Shown here in pieces: positions 15,833 to 23,877 of a stretch of 64,000 bases of DNA. The notes below the pieces were generated by a model, which was given only the letters and a program-made list of their open reading frames with translations, had not been told where the DNA came from and ran no database searches. The position numbers and the translations under genes are program-made. Source of the stretch: Pseudomonas sp. (GTDB lineage Bacteria; Pseudomonadota; Gammaproteobacteria; Pseudomonadales; Pseudomonadaceae); assembly GCF_002796985.1 (NCBI RefSeq), contig NZ_PEKX01000017.1:1-64000 (forward strand), read 5' to 3'. Position 1 is the stretch's first letter, and the number at the start of each line of letters is the position of its first letter.

Positions 15833-17122
15833 ATGGCCATCCACTCCGTCGCCCTGGGCGACATCCCTGCCACCGTGCCCAGCGTGCCGCGCCGCTATGC
15901 CTGGGTGGTATTCGCCCTGACCTTCGGCCTGCTGATCTCCGATTACATGTCGCGCCAGGTGCTCAACGCCGTCTTCCCGCTGCTCAAGGTCGAATGGGCC
16001 CTGAGCGATGCGCAGCTCGGCCTGCTCAGCGGCATTGTCGCGGTGATGGTCGGCCTGCTGACCTTCCCCCTGTCACTGCTCGCCGACCGCTGGGGCCGCG
16101 TACGCAGCCTGGCGCTGATGGCCATGCTGTGGAGCCTGGCGACCCTGGGCTGCGCCGTGGCGCAGACCTTCCCGCAGATGTTCGCCGCGCGCTTCTTCGT
16201 CGGTGTCGGCGAGGCCGCTTACGGCAGCGTCGGTATCGCCGTGGTCATCTCGGTATTCCCGGCGCACCTGCGCGCCACCCTGACCGGCGCCTTCATGGCC
16301 GGCGGCATGTTCGGCTCGGTGCTCGGCATGGGCCTGGGCGGTGTGCTTGCCGCGCACCTGGGTTGGCGCTGGGCTTTCGCCGGCATGGCGCTGTTCGGCC
16401 TGCTGCTGGCGCTGCTCTATCCGCTGGTGGTGAGCGAGAAACGCATCGCCCCGGTGGCCGCCGCCGAAGCGCCGCGTGGAGCAGGGGGGCGCTCGCTGCG
16501 CAGCCTGTTTGGCAGCCGTTCGGTGATCGCCGCCTACCTGGGCAGCGGCCTGCAACTGTTCGTCGCTGCTGCCGTGATGGTCTGGATTCCCAGCTATCTG
16601 AACCGCTATTACCACCTGGACACCGGCAAGGCCGGGATGATCTCGGCGGTAATCGTGCTGGTCGGCGGCACCGGCATGGTGCTCTGCGGCATCCTCTGCG
16701 ATCGCCTGGGCCGTTCCAATCCGCCGCGCAAGATCATTCTCGCCATCGGCTTCTGCCTGGCCAGCTGTCTGCTGCTGTCGGTGGCCTTCCACCTGCCGCC
16801 GGGCACCGCGCAGCTGAGCCTGCTCGCCCTGGGCATGCTGGTCGCCGCCGGCACTTCCGGGCCGTCCGGTGCCATGGTGGCCAACCTCACCGCGCCGGCC
16901 GTGCACGGCACCGCCTTCGCCACCCTGACCCTGGCCAACAACCTGCTGGGCCTGGCCCCCGGCCCGCTGCTCACCGGCGTGCTGGCCGACCACATCGGCC
17001 TGGACCGTGCCTTCCAGCTGGTGCCGTTGCTGAGCATTCTCGCCGCGCTGGTGTTCCTCTACGCCCGACGCCATTACCACAGTGATATCCGCCGCCTGCG
17101 CGGCGAAGAGGAGAGCGCCTGA
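15833..17122 (+). CDS. MFS transporter
   Basis: A 429-residue major facilitator with about 12 membrane helices. The loop 2-3 motif appears as LLADRWGRVRSLALM, with a related SLLCDRLGRSNPP-like segment (ILCDRLGRSNPPRK) in the second half. An N-terminal DYMSRQVLNAVFPLLK resembles transporters of aromatic or organic acids. It probably imports the substrate of the neighbouring dioxygenase and BKACE. The stop overlaps the next start by one base (TGATG), and GGAGAG precedes the ATG. Confidence 0.88.
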   Translation: MAIHSVALGDIPATVPSVPRRYAWVVFALTFGLLISDYMSRQVLNAVFPLLKVEWALSDAQLGLLSGIVAVMVGLLTFPLSLLADRWGRVRSLALMAMLWSLATLGCAVAQTFPQMFAARFFVGVGEAAYGSVGIAVVISVFPAHLRATLTGAFMAGGMFGSVLGMGLGGVLAAHLGWRWAFAGMALFGLLLALLYPLVVSEKRIAPVAAAEAPRGAGGRSLRSLFGSRSVIAAYLGSGLQLFVAAAVMVWIPSYLNRYYHLDTGKAGMISAVIVLVGGTGMVLCGILCDRLGRSNPPRKIILAIGFCLASCLLLSVAFHLPPGTAQLSLLALGMLVAAGTSGPSGAMVANLTAPAVHGTAFATLTLANNLLGLAPGPLLTGVLADHIGLDRAFQLVPLLSILAALVFLYARRHYHSDIRRLRGEEESA

Positions 17123-17799
17123 TGCCGACTCCGTCTCTTAATTTGAGCGTCGACATGACCTTCGACTTCATCTGCCCCTGGTGCCTGATCGGCAAGCGCA
17201 ACCTCGACCTTGCCCTGCGCCTGCTGGCGCGCCAGCGCCCCGAGTTGCAGGTGCGGGTGAACTGGCTCGGCCTGCAGCTGCTGCCGCAGATCTCCATGGA
17301 AGGTGAACCTTTCGCCGAGTTCTACCAGCGTCGCCTGGGTGGCAAGCGCGCCGTGCGGGCACGCATGGGTGAAGTACGCCGGGCGGCGGAGGGCGCGAAG
17401 GTCGATCTCGACCTCGAACGCATCCTCACCATGCCCAACACCACCTACGCGCACCGGGTGTTCCAGCGCGCGGTGCACATCGGTAGCGATAGCCAGAAGG
17501 AACAGCTGCTGGAAATGATCTTCCGCGCGCACTTCCAGCTGGGCCAGGACATCGGCCAGCGCGACACCCTGTGCCGCCTGCTGCGTGCCTGTGATTTCAA
17601 CGTGGCGGACTTCGACGAAGCCCTGGCCGACGGCGCCCGGCAGTTCATCGGCCGTCGCGTGGCCCTGGCCGATTCCAGCGTGCCGATGTTCCTTCTCGAA
17701 GGCCGCGCCTTTGCCCTTGGCGGGCAGAGCCCGGAACAACTGCTGGCGGCCCTGTACCGAGCGTTGGAACGACAGGTCCCGGAGGCGATTTCGGCATGA
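17122..17799 (+). CDS. DsbA-family oxidoreductase (FrnE/HCCA isomerase-like)
   Basis: A 225-residue thioredoxin-fold protein with the CPWC active-site motif at residues 18-21 and the inserted helical domain of the FrnE / 2-hydroxychromene-2-carboxylate isomerase group. The second cis-Pro side appears as SSVPMFLLEGRAFALGGQSPEQL. There is no signal peptide, so it is cytoplasmic and not a classic DsbA. It may act on a CoA- or glutathione-linked intermediate. It is coupled to both neighbours by overlapping stops and starts (1 bp upstream, 4 bp downstream). Confidence 0.85.
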   Translation: MPTPSLNLSVDMTFDFICPWCLIGKRNLDLALRLLARQRPELQVRVNWLGLQLLPQISMEGEPFAEFYQRRLGGKRAVRARMGEVRRAAEGAKVDLDLERILTMPNTTYAHRVFQRAVHIGSDSQKEQLLEMIFRAHFQLGQDIGQRDTLCRLLRACDFNVADFDEALADGARQFIGRRVALADSSVPMFLLEGRAFALGGQSPEQLLAALYRALERQVPEAISA

Positions 17800-18122
17800 A
17801 CTGTTCGATCCATATTCCCGCCGAACGCCTGCCAGCGCCCGGCGGCCGCAGCCTGGTCCACCACGAGAAAGGCATCATCCTGCTGTTCGATGTCGACGGC
17901 GAGCTGCATGCCATCGACGATCGCTGCCCGCATGCCGGCGCCTCGCTGTTCAGCGGCCGCCTGGATGGCCGCTGGCTGCAATGCCCGGCCCACGGCCTGC
18001 GCTTCGACCTTGCGACTGGCTGCCCGGCGGGTATCAAGGGCTTCGGCCTGCAGCGCTATGAGATCCAATGGCGCGCCAACGAGTGTTATGTGGTGATGGC
18101 CAAGCAGGAGGTGCCAGCTTGA
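17796..18122 (+). CDS. Rieske-type [2Fe-2S] ferredoxin
   Basis: A 108-residue stand-alone Rieske domain with the cluster ligands C44-P-H46 (CPHAG) and C63-P-A-H66 (CPAHG), spaced as in Rieske ferredoxins of ring-hydroxylating systems. No oxygenase or ferredoxin reductase lies next to it, so its electron partner is unknown. It overlaps the DsbA-like gene start-to-stop by 4 bp and its TGA overlaps the TTG start of the YeiH-like gene. Confidence 0.9.
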   Translation: MNCSIHIPAERLPAPGGRSLVHHEKGIILLFDVDGELHAIDDRCPHAGASLFSGRLDGRWLQCPAHGLRFDLATGCPAGIKGFGLQRYEIQWRANECYVVMAKQEVPA

Positions 18123-19129
18123 GCACGCTGACGATCTCCGCCCTCGGTTCGCGCAGCCGAAGCCTGCTGCCGGGCCTGCTGGTCAGCGCCATGGTGGCGG
18201 CGGCCGCGACCTTCCTTTCCGAGCACTATGGCGCGCCGGTGATGCTCTTCGCGCTGCTGCTCGGGCTGGCGATGAACTTCCTCTCCGGCGACAGTGTGTG
18301 CAAGGCCGGCATCGAATTCACCGCCCGCGAGATTCTGCGCCTGGGCGTGGCTTTGCTGGGCATCCGCATCACCTTCGGGCAGATCGCCGAGCTCGGCTGG
18401 CAGCCGGTGATCATGGTGGTGGTGCTGGTGACGGTGACCATCCTGGTCTCCATCGCGGCGGCCCGTGCCATGGGCTTCAACTTCCTCTTCGGCTTGCTCA
18501 CCGGGGGTGCCACGGCCATCTGTGGCGCTTCGGCGGCGCTGGCCCTGGCGGCGGCATTGCCGGCGCACACGCAGAAGGAGAAGGCCACGCTGTTCACCGT
18601 GCTGGGGGTGTCGGCGCTGTCGACCCTGGCGATGATCCTCTACCCGATGATCGTCAAGTCGCTGGGCCTGCCGCCTTTGCAGGCAGGCATCTTCCTTGGC
18701 GGCACCATCCACGACGTGGCCCAGGTGGTCGGTGCCGGCTACAGCATTTCCAAGGAAGTCGGCGACAGCGCCACGGTGGTCAAGCTGATGCGCGTGGCGA
18801 TGCTGCTGCCGGTGATCCTCTGCGCGGCGATGATCACCCGCGCTCGCGGTGTCGAGCCGGGAGAACAGCGCCCACCGTTGCTGCCGTGGTTCGCCGTGGG
18901 CTTCGTGCTGCTGGCGGCGGTGAACAGCACTGGCTACCTGCCGACGGTGGTGGTGGAGGCGGGTGGCAAGCTTTCGCAGTGGTGCCTGGTGATCGCCATC
19001 GCGGCGCTGGGCATGAAGACTCAGCTCAAGGCGCTGGCGACAGTGGGGATCAAGCCGATCCTGCTGATGCTGGGGGAAACGGCATTCCTGGCGGTGCTGG
19101 TGCTGGGGATGTTGCGCTTCGCCGGTTGA
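18119..19129 (+). CDS. YeiH-family putative sulfate/sulfite exporter
   Basis: A 336-residue inner-membrane protein with about ten helices and the conserved GGATAICGASAALALAAAL segment of the YeiH (UPF0324) family. Members near organosulfonate genes are proposed sulfite or sulfate exporters (family knowledge). The start is TTG at 18119 rather than ATG: an AGGAGG sits 8 nt upstream, the frame opens directly into the family N-terminus, and TTGA overlaps the Rieske stop. The TauD-type dioxygenase in the same run makes a sulfonate-related role attractive but unproven. Confidence 0.82.
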   Translation: MSTLTISALGSRSRSLLPGLLVSAMVAAAATFLSEHYGAPVMLFALLLGLAMNFLSGDSVCKAGIEFTAREILRLGVALLGIRITFGQIAELGWQPVIMVVVLVTVTILVSIAAARAMGFNFLFGLLTGGATAICGASAALALAAALPAHTQKEKATLFTVLGVSALSTLAMILYPMIVKSLGLPPLQAGIFLGGTIHDVAQVVGAGYSISKEVGDSATVVKLMRVAMLLPVILCAAMITRARGVEPGEQRPPLLPWFAVGFVLLAAVNSTGYLPTVVVEAGGKLSQWCLVIAIAALGMKTQLKALATVGIKPILLMLGETAFLAVLVLGMLRFAG

Positions 19130-19149
19130 TTCGGGCGTGGCGGAAGTCG

Positions 19150-19172
19150 ATCGCGGACGGAGTCCGCTCCTA
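19150..19172. repeat. Inverted copy of the intergenic repeat at 10677-10700
   Basis: The stretch reads ATCGCGGACGGAGTCCGCTC followed by CTA, the reverse complement of the unit at about 10677-10699. It is itself partly self-complementary (GCGGAC / GTCCGC). It lies just outside the large palindrome that follows the YeiH-like gene. Confidence 0.6.
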
Positions 19173-19189
19173 CGCGCGGATCGGCGCTT

Positions 19190-19850
19190 CCGCTTTGGTC
19201 CTTGCTTTGGCTCTTATAGGTCTTCCAGCGAAACATCCGCACGCTCCGGAGTGCCCCTTTCAGGAGGCCGAGGGTGATCGGAGTTTCAGGGGTTGAGCGA
19301 CATGGATGTCGCGAGAGCGTTGTCGGGCCAGGGATGGCCCGTCAACGCGGGCCCCTGAAACTCCGAAGAACCGAGGGTACTTTTCGCGAAGCGAAAAGCC
19401 GGATGTAGGGGCGAGACTTTTTGGTTCCTTTTGTGGCGTTTGACAAAAGGGACTCGCCGAGAGGCGAAATCAGATATCCCTGCGCATGCCGAAGCGGCGC
19501 AAAAACACCCAAGCGAGATGTTTTGAGTTCTTGTGTTTAGCGCCGCATTTGTGTGTTCGGATGTATTGGGTTTCGCCCCCTCGGGCGACCTACTTTGGCA
19601 AACGCCCCAAAGTAGGCAAAGGTCTTGCCCCGGACATCCGGTTTTTCGCTTAGGCGAAAAATACCCTCGTTGAAGCGCAGTTTCAGGGGCCCGCACTGAC
19701 GGGCCATCCCTGGCCCGACAGCGCTCTCGCGACATCCATGTCGCTCAACCCCTGAAACTGCGCTTCAACGAGGCCTCCTGAACGGGGCATTCGACGCGTG
19801 CGGATGTCTCTCTGGAAGCCTTCAAAATCCAAAGCCAGAGCGGGGCTTGC
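19190..19850. repeat. About 650-bp imperfect palindrome between converging genes
   Basis: Two arms of ~320 bp are inverted copies meeting near 19520. Matching pieces include AACATCCGCACG (19231) with CGTGCGGATGT (19797), TTTCAGGAGGCC (19258) with GGCCTCCTGAA (19772), GGGCCAGGGATGGCCCGTC (19325) with GACGGGCCATCCCTGGCCC (19699), and GAGGGTACTTTTCGC (19373) with GCGAAAAATACCCTC (19654). Within each arm a shorter inverted repeat GTTTCAGGGG / CCCCTGAAAC encloses ~80 bp. A 149-codon frame (19286-19735, minus) runs through it but looks like a by-product. No transposase is present. Confidence 0.8.
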
Positions 19851-19915
19851 CGTTGTAGGAGCGAGGGGGACGCCATCGTTGTTGCTCGCGAACGGCACCA
19901 TTCCCCCGGAAAAAC

Positions 19916-20929
19916 TCACTCCATCTCCCGCCCCAGATGCTCCTTGCGCCAGGCCGCCGGCGACATGCCGTACTGCACCGCGAACCAGCGGGTGAACGAG
20001 CTGGGCATCGAATACCCCAGCAGGTCGGCGATGCGCCCCAGCGAATAGCGCGGGTTCTCCATATAGCGCAGCACCAGTTCGCGGCGGACCTCGTTGATCA
20101 GGTCGGAGAAGGTCACCCCGTTGTCTTCCAGCCGCCGTTGCAGGGTGCGTACGTTCAGCCCCAGCGACTGGGCGATCTGCTCGATGGTCGCGCGGCCCAT
20201 GGGCAGCAGCAGGTAGATGGACTTGCGCACTTCATTCAGCGTGCTGCCGTCGGTGGCGCCAGGCAGGGAGTCGACGAAGCTGCGCGCGTGGCGGGCCATG
20301 GCCGGGTCGGCCATGGGGTTGGCGGCGTCCAGGTCGGCGGCGGGGATGACGATGCCGTTGAATTCGCTGCCGAACTCGATCTTGCAACCGAACAGCCGGC
20401 GGTGCACCTGCATGTCGGCCGGGGCGTCATGGCTGAAGTTCACGCTGATCGGCCGCCAGTGCGGGCCGAGGAGGGCGGCGCAAAGCCGGTAGAGCGTGCC
20501 CAGGGCCAGCTCCAGGCCCTGGCGCATCGGCATCGGCGGCACGGTGAGGAGTTCCTCGCGCAGGATCGCCATCTTGCCTTCCTGGTCGATGTACAAGGCC
20601 AGGGATTCGTTGAGCAGGTGCCGGTAGCAAATGATCGTGTCGATGGCCTCGCGCAGCGTGGCCTGGTGCGACAGCAGCAGGCTGATCACGCCGAAATCGG
20701 CGAGCTGGCGCGATTCGGCCATGCGCAGGCCGAAGGTCTCGCAGCCGCTGATGCGCGCCGAGTCCTCCAGCAGGGTCACCGCCGCGGCAACGGGGATGCG
20801 CTGCTCCGGGTGGTCGAGCATGGACTGGGAAAGGCCCACCGCGCTCAGTTGCTGCTGCGGGTTGAGGCCCAGGTGTCGGGCCACTTCCAGGTAGTTGGTA
20901 AGGGCCGCAATGCGAACCATTGGGGTCAT
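19916..20929 (-). CDS. AraC-family regulator with arabinose-binding-type N-domain
   Basis: A 337-residue regulator with an N-terminal ligand-sensing domain of the type in OruR/ArgR-like Pseudomonas AraC proteins (residues ~1-210) and a C-terminal double helix-turn-helix. The HTH parts are IEQIAQSLGLNVRTLQRRLE and LGRIADLLGYSMPSSFTRWF with the closing YGMSPAAWR. It is divergent from the hydrolase-DUF1302-DUF1329-YCF48-MMPL genes. The 333-bp gap carries two direct repeats spaced 21 bp apart that could be its operator, so it is the likely local activator. Confidence 0.9.
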   Translation of the reverse strand: MTPMVRIAALTNYLEVARHLGLNPQQQLSAVGLSQSMLDHPEQRIPVAAAVTLLEDSARISGCETFGLRMAESRQLADFGVISLLLSHQATLREAIDTIICYRHLLNESLALYIDQEGKMAILREELLTVPPMPMRQGLELALGTLYRLCAALLGPHWRPISVNFSHDAPADMQVHRRLFGCKIEFGSEFNGIVIPAADLDAANPMADPAMARHARSFVDSLPGATDGSTLNEVRKSIYLLLPMGRATIEQIAQSLGLNVRTLQRRLEDNGVTFSDLINEVRRELVLRYMENPRYSLGRIADLLGYSMPSSFTRWFAVQYGMSPAAWRKEHLGREME

Positions 20930-21262
20930 GCCGATCGCCTTCTTGTTCTTGTGGTTGCTCCATGCCGGCGGGGCCCGTGGACGCCCGACGACCAGAGTGC
21001 ACGCTGGCTGGGTCGATGACGTCAGATTCTATCGGCAGCTGTAACCAATCGTGTACGAAAGTTCACGCTTCGGCCAGTGCTTCCAGCGCTCTGGAATGCA
21101 CCGTACGTCCCGTGGTGCCCGGCCTGTGGCGTGATGGCGGGATGTCAGGCGGGCAGAGGCCTGTCATCAAATGCGAAGTGCCTGACGCTCAATGCAAAGC
21201 ACCTTCACCGGTGCATCTCTACTGTCTGTCCAACAAGTTCGAAATCACCCAAAGGTGAACCG
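20930..21262. other. Divergent control region
   Basis: This gap separates the AraC-family gene from the hydrolase gene and contains no credible gene. It holds the direct repeat pair at 21170-21203 and must contain promoters for both directions; I could not place -10/-35 boxes with confidence. Confidence 0.6.
21170..21203 (+). promoter_or_regulatory. Direct repeats, candidate AraC-family operator
   Basis: Two copies of AATGCRAAGYRCC lie at 21170-21182 and 21191-21203, with start points exactly 21 bp (two helical turns) apart. Ten of 13 positions are identical between copies. They end 59 bp before the GTG start at 21263, where an activator would overlap or flank the -35 region. The divergent AraC-family gene at 19916-20929 is the obvious candidate binder. 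Confidence 0.6.
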
Positions 21263-21829
21263 GTGAGCAACAACAAGACTTCCACCACCGTCCTCATGGT
21301 CCCCGGCTTGCGCGACCACGTCGCCGAGCACTGGCAGACCCTGCTTGAGCAGCGCCTGCCCAATGTGCGCAGCGTACCGCCGCTGACCGAGAACAAGCTG
21401 GACCTGAACGCCCGCATCGAAGCCATCCAGCGTGAGCTGGAAAGCATCGACGGCGAGGTGATCCTGGTCGCCCACAGTGCCGGTGTGCTGATGGTCGCTC
21501 ACTGGGCCGCACGCTACAGCCGGCCGATCAAGGGCGCGCTGCTGGCCACCCCGCCGGATCTCGACGGCGACTGGCCGGCGCATTACCCCAAGCCCGAGGT
21601 TCTCGCCGAGATGGGCTGGTCGCCGCTGCCGCTGCAGCCGCTGCCGTTCCCCACCCTGGTGGCCTGCAGCGACAACGACCCGCTGGCGAGCCCCGAGGCC
21701 GTCCAGCGCATGGCCCGCCACTGGCGCGCCAGCCTGGTGGAACTGGGCCGGGTCGGCCATCTCAACCCGGCCTCCGGATATGGCGACTGGCCTGAGGCCG
21801 AAGCGCTGATCCAGATGCTGGACAACTGA
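21263..21829 (+). CDS. RBBP9/YdeN-type serine hydrolase
   Basis: A 188-residue alpha/beta hydrolase of the small RBBP9 type. The nucleophile is S72 in VAHSAG, the acid is probably the Asp in CSDNDPLAS (~140) and the base the His in GRVGHLNPASGYGDW (~170). It starts with GTG at 21263, 5 nt after AAAGGTGA; no ATG gives a complete N-terminus. It is the first gene after the AraC control region, 159 bp before DUF1302, and probably cleaves an ester or amide linked to the substrate of this module. Confidence 0.85.
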   Translation: MSNNKTSTTVLMVPGLRDHVAEHWQTLLEQRLPNVRSVPPLTENKLDLNARIEAIQRELESIDGEVILVAHSAGVLMVAHWAARYSRPIKGALLATPPDLDGDWPAHYPKPEVLAEMGWSPLPLQPLPFPTLVACSDNDPLASPEAVQRMARHWRASLVELGRVGHLNPASGYGDWPEAEALIQMLDN

Positions 21830-21871
21830 GTCACCCGGCAACGGATTCAACCGGCAACTGATTAAAGAGCA

Positions 21872-21900
21872 ACCCCCGGTCCTGGCGTTCGCGCCGGGGT
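21872..21900 (+). terminator. GC-rich hairpin between hydrolase and DUF1302 genes
   Basis: An imperfect stem closes on a stable GGCG-TTCG-CGCC tetraloop, flanked by ACCCCCGG and CGGGGT. It begins 42 bp after the hydrolase stop. A run of T is absent, so it may be a weak terminator or an mRNA stability element rather than a true stop. Confidence 0.35.
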
Positions 21901-21988
21901 GGGCCCTTCTGCGCCTTGGCGCCGGAGAAAGGGGCCGCGGGACGGGCCCATAAAGCGTCCCGACCACAACAAGAAACGGAGCAAACGA

Positions 21989-23836
21989 ATGCATCATCAG
22001 AGCAATCCACACCGCCCCCTGAAGCGCTGCCTGCTGGCGACCGCAGTCCTCGCCGCGATGGCCGGCCAGCCAACGCAGGCCTTCGAGCTGGACACCGGCA
22101 ACCCGGACTTTTCGATCCGCTTCGACAACACCGTCAAGCTCAGCTACGGGCAGCGGGTCGAGTCGCCCAACAGCAAGATCGCCGGCACTGCCAACACCAA
22201 CGACGGTGACCGCAATTTCTCCTCCGGCACCCCGGTCACCCAGCGCTTCGACCTGCTCAGCGAACTGGATTTCGTCTACCGCGACAGCATGGGCTTCCGC
22301 CTCAGCGCCGCCGGCTGGTATGACCATGCCTACGATGATGTCGGCTCCGACAACCCGTTCCCCGGCCAGAAGGGCAACGCCGGCCACCTGGTCAGCCGCA
22401 ACGGCACGGTGATCGCCCCGCGTGGCGCGCAGCCGGCCACCCACGGCCTGAGCAACTTCGCCGACCGCTACTACAACGGCCCGTCCGGCGAGCTGCTCGA
22501 CGCCTTCGTCTTCGCCAGCCATCAGGTCGGCGACGACATGCAGCTCAGCGGCAAGCTCGGCCGTCACACCATCTACTGGGGCGAGACCCTGTTCAGCGCC
22601 GCCAACGGCATCAACTACGGCCAGTCGGCCCTGGACCTGGGCAAGCTGTACAACGTGCCCGGCACCGAGGCCAAAGAGCTGTTCATGCCGCGCAACCAGC
22701 TGTCCGCCTCGCTGACGGTCAACCCCGAGCTGACCCTGGCTGCGCAGTACTTCCTCGAGTTCGAGAACTCGCGCTTCCCCGAAGGCGGCACCTACATGGG
22801 CCCCTACGACATGCTCAACGACGGCGGCAACGTCTTCTGGCTGCCGCTGCCCGCGCTCAACGCCTACTACGGCGCGCCGCGCGGCCATGACCGCGAGCCC
22901 GACAACACCGGCGACTTCGGCCTGATGGCCAAGTGGAGCCCGGAATGGCTCGACGGCACCCTGGGCTTCTACTACCGCAACACCTCCGACACCCTGCCGG
23001 CCGTTCTGGTGGATGCGCCGAACATGCACAAGCCCGGCCTGGCCGGCTTGCAGGGCATGAACTACATCACCGCGTATGCCGACGACATCGACATCTACGG
23101 CATCAGCCTGTCCAAGGAAATCGGCGGGGTGAGCGTCGGCCTGGACCTGAACTACCGCGAGAACATGCCGCTGGCGAGCAACTTCACCACGGTCAACTCG
23201 ACGCTCTATGCGGCGGCCAAGCGCGGCGCCATCAACGGCGCCAACCTGATCGGCGAAGTGCCCGATGACGGCGACACCGGCCTGGCCCGTGGCAAGACCT
23301 TCCATGTCGTGCTCAACGGCCTGGTGACATTCGGCGCCACCCCGCTGTGGGACGCCTCGTCCCTGGCGGTGGAAGGCACCCTGACCCATCTGGTGGACGT
23401 CACCGAAGGCCAGCAGACCTTCAAGGGCGATTCCAGCTACCACGGCGTCGACAAGGTCACCACCAACGCCTACGCCATGTCCGCCAACTTCACCCCGACC
23501 TGGTACCAGGCGTTCCCCGGCGTCGATCTGTCCATGCCCATGGCCTACAACGTCGGCCTGCACGGCAACTCGGCGGTTCAGCTGGGCGGCAACGAAGACG
23601 CCGGCAGCTACTCCGTCGGCGTGGCCGCGGACTTCCACCAGAAGTACCGCGTGGACCTCAAATACGTCGACGCCTTCGGCCCCTTCGATACCTGCGAGAG
23701 CGGCCGCGACAACAACACCCCCGGCGCCAACGGCCAGTACCAGTGCATCCCCGGCCAGATCACCTCGCAAGGCGGCCTCGCGCCCCTGCTGAAGGACCGC
23801 GGCATGGTTACCGCTTCCCTGAAGGCCACCTTCTGA
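21989..23836 (+). CDS. DUF1302 outer-membrane protein
   Basis: A 615-residue exported protein. A signal peptide (CLLATAVLAAMAG, cleavage near TQA-FEL at ~31) precedes a mature chain rich in alternating polar and aromatic strands, ending in LKATF with a C-terminal Phe, typical of outer-membrane beta-barrels. It matches the DUF1302 family, which nearly always pairs with DUF1329, as here. The pair is widespread in Pseudomonas near genes for hydrophobic compounds. ATG 21989 is chosen because GGAG lies upstream and it leads into the signal peptide. A paralogue is at 47095-48885. Confidence 0.9.
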   Translation: MHHQSNPHRPLKRCLLATAVLAAMAGQPTQAFELDTGNPDFSIRFDNTVKLSYGQRVESPNSKIAGTANTNDGDRNFSSGTPVTQRFDLLSELDFVYRDSMGFRLSAAGWYDHAYDDVGSDNPFPGQKGNAGHLVSRNGTVIAPRGAQPATHGLSNFADRYYNGPSGELLDAFVFASHQVGDDMQLSGKLGRHTIYWGETLFSAANGINYGQSALDLGKLYNVPGTEAKELFMPRNQLSASLTVNPELTLAAQYFLEFENSRFPEGGTYMGPYDMLNDGGNVFWLPLPALNAYYGAPRGHDREPDNTGDFGLMAKWSPEWLDGTLGFYYRNTSDTLPAVLVDAPNMHKPGLAGLQGMNYITAYADDIDIYGISLSKEIGGVSVGLDLNYRENMPLASNFTTVNSTLYAAAKRGAINGANLIGEVPDDGDTGLARGKTFHVVLNGLVTFGATPLWDASSLAVEGTLTHLVDVTEGQQTFKGDSSYHGVDKVTTNAYAMSANFTPTWYQAFPGVDLSMPMAYNVGLHGNSAVQLGGNEDAGSYSVGVAADFHQKYRVDLKYVDAFGPFDTCESGRDNNTPGANGQYQCIPGQITSQGGLAPLLKDRGMVTASLKATF

Positions 23837-23877
23837 TTTCACCCCAGGCTTCGTCTTCGAGGCAGGAGAAACACAGC

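Noticed and set aside
19286..19735. A 149-codon frame inside the large palindrome
   Set aside because: It follows from the repeat arms, has no ribosome site that I trust, and resembles the repeat-derived hypothetical proteins often annotated in Pseudomonas.
21245..23842. An 865-codon minus-strand frame opposite the hydrolase and DUF1302 genes
   Set aside because: The opposite strand encodes recognisable proteins with signal peptide and conserved motifs; this frame is a high-GC artefact.
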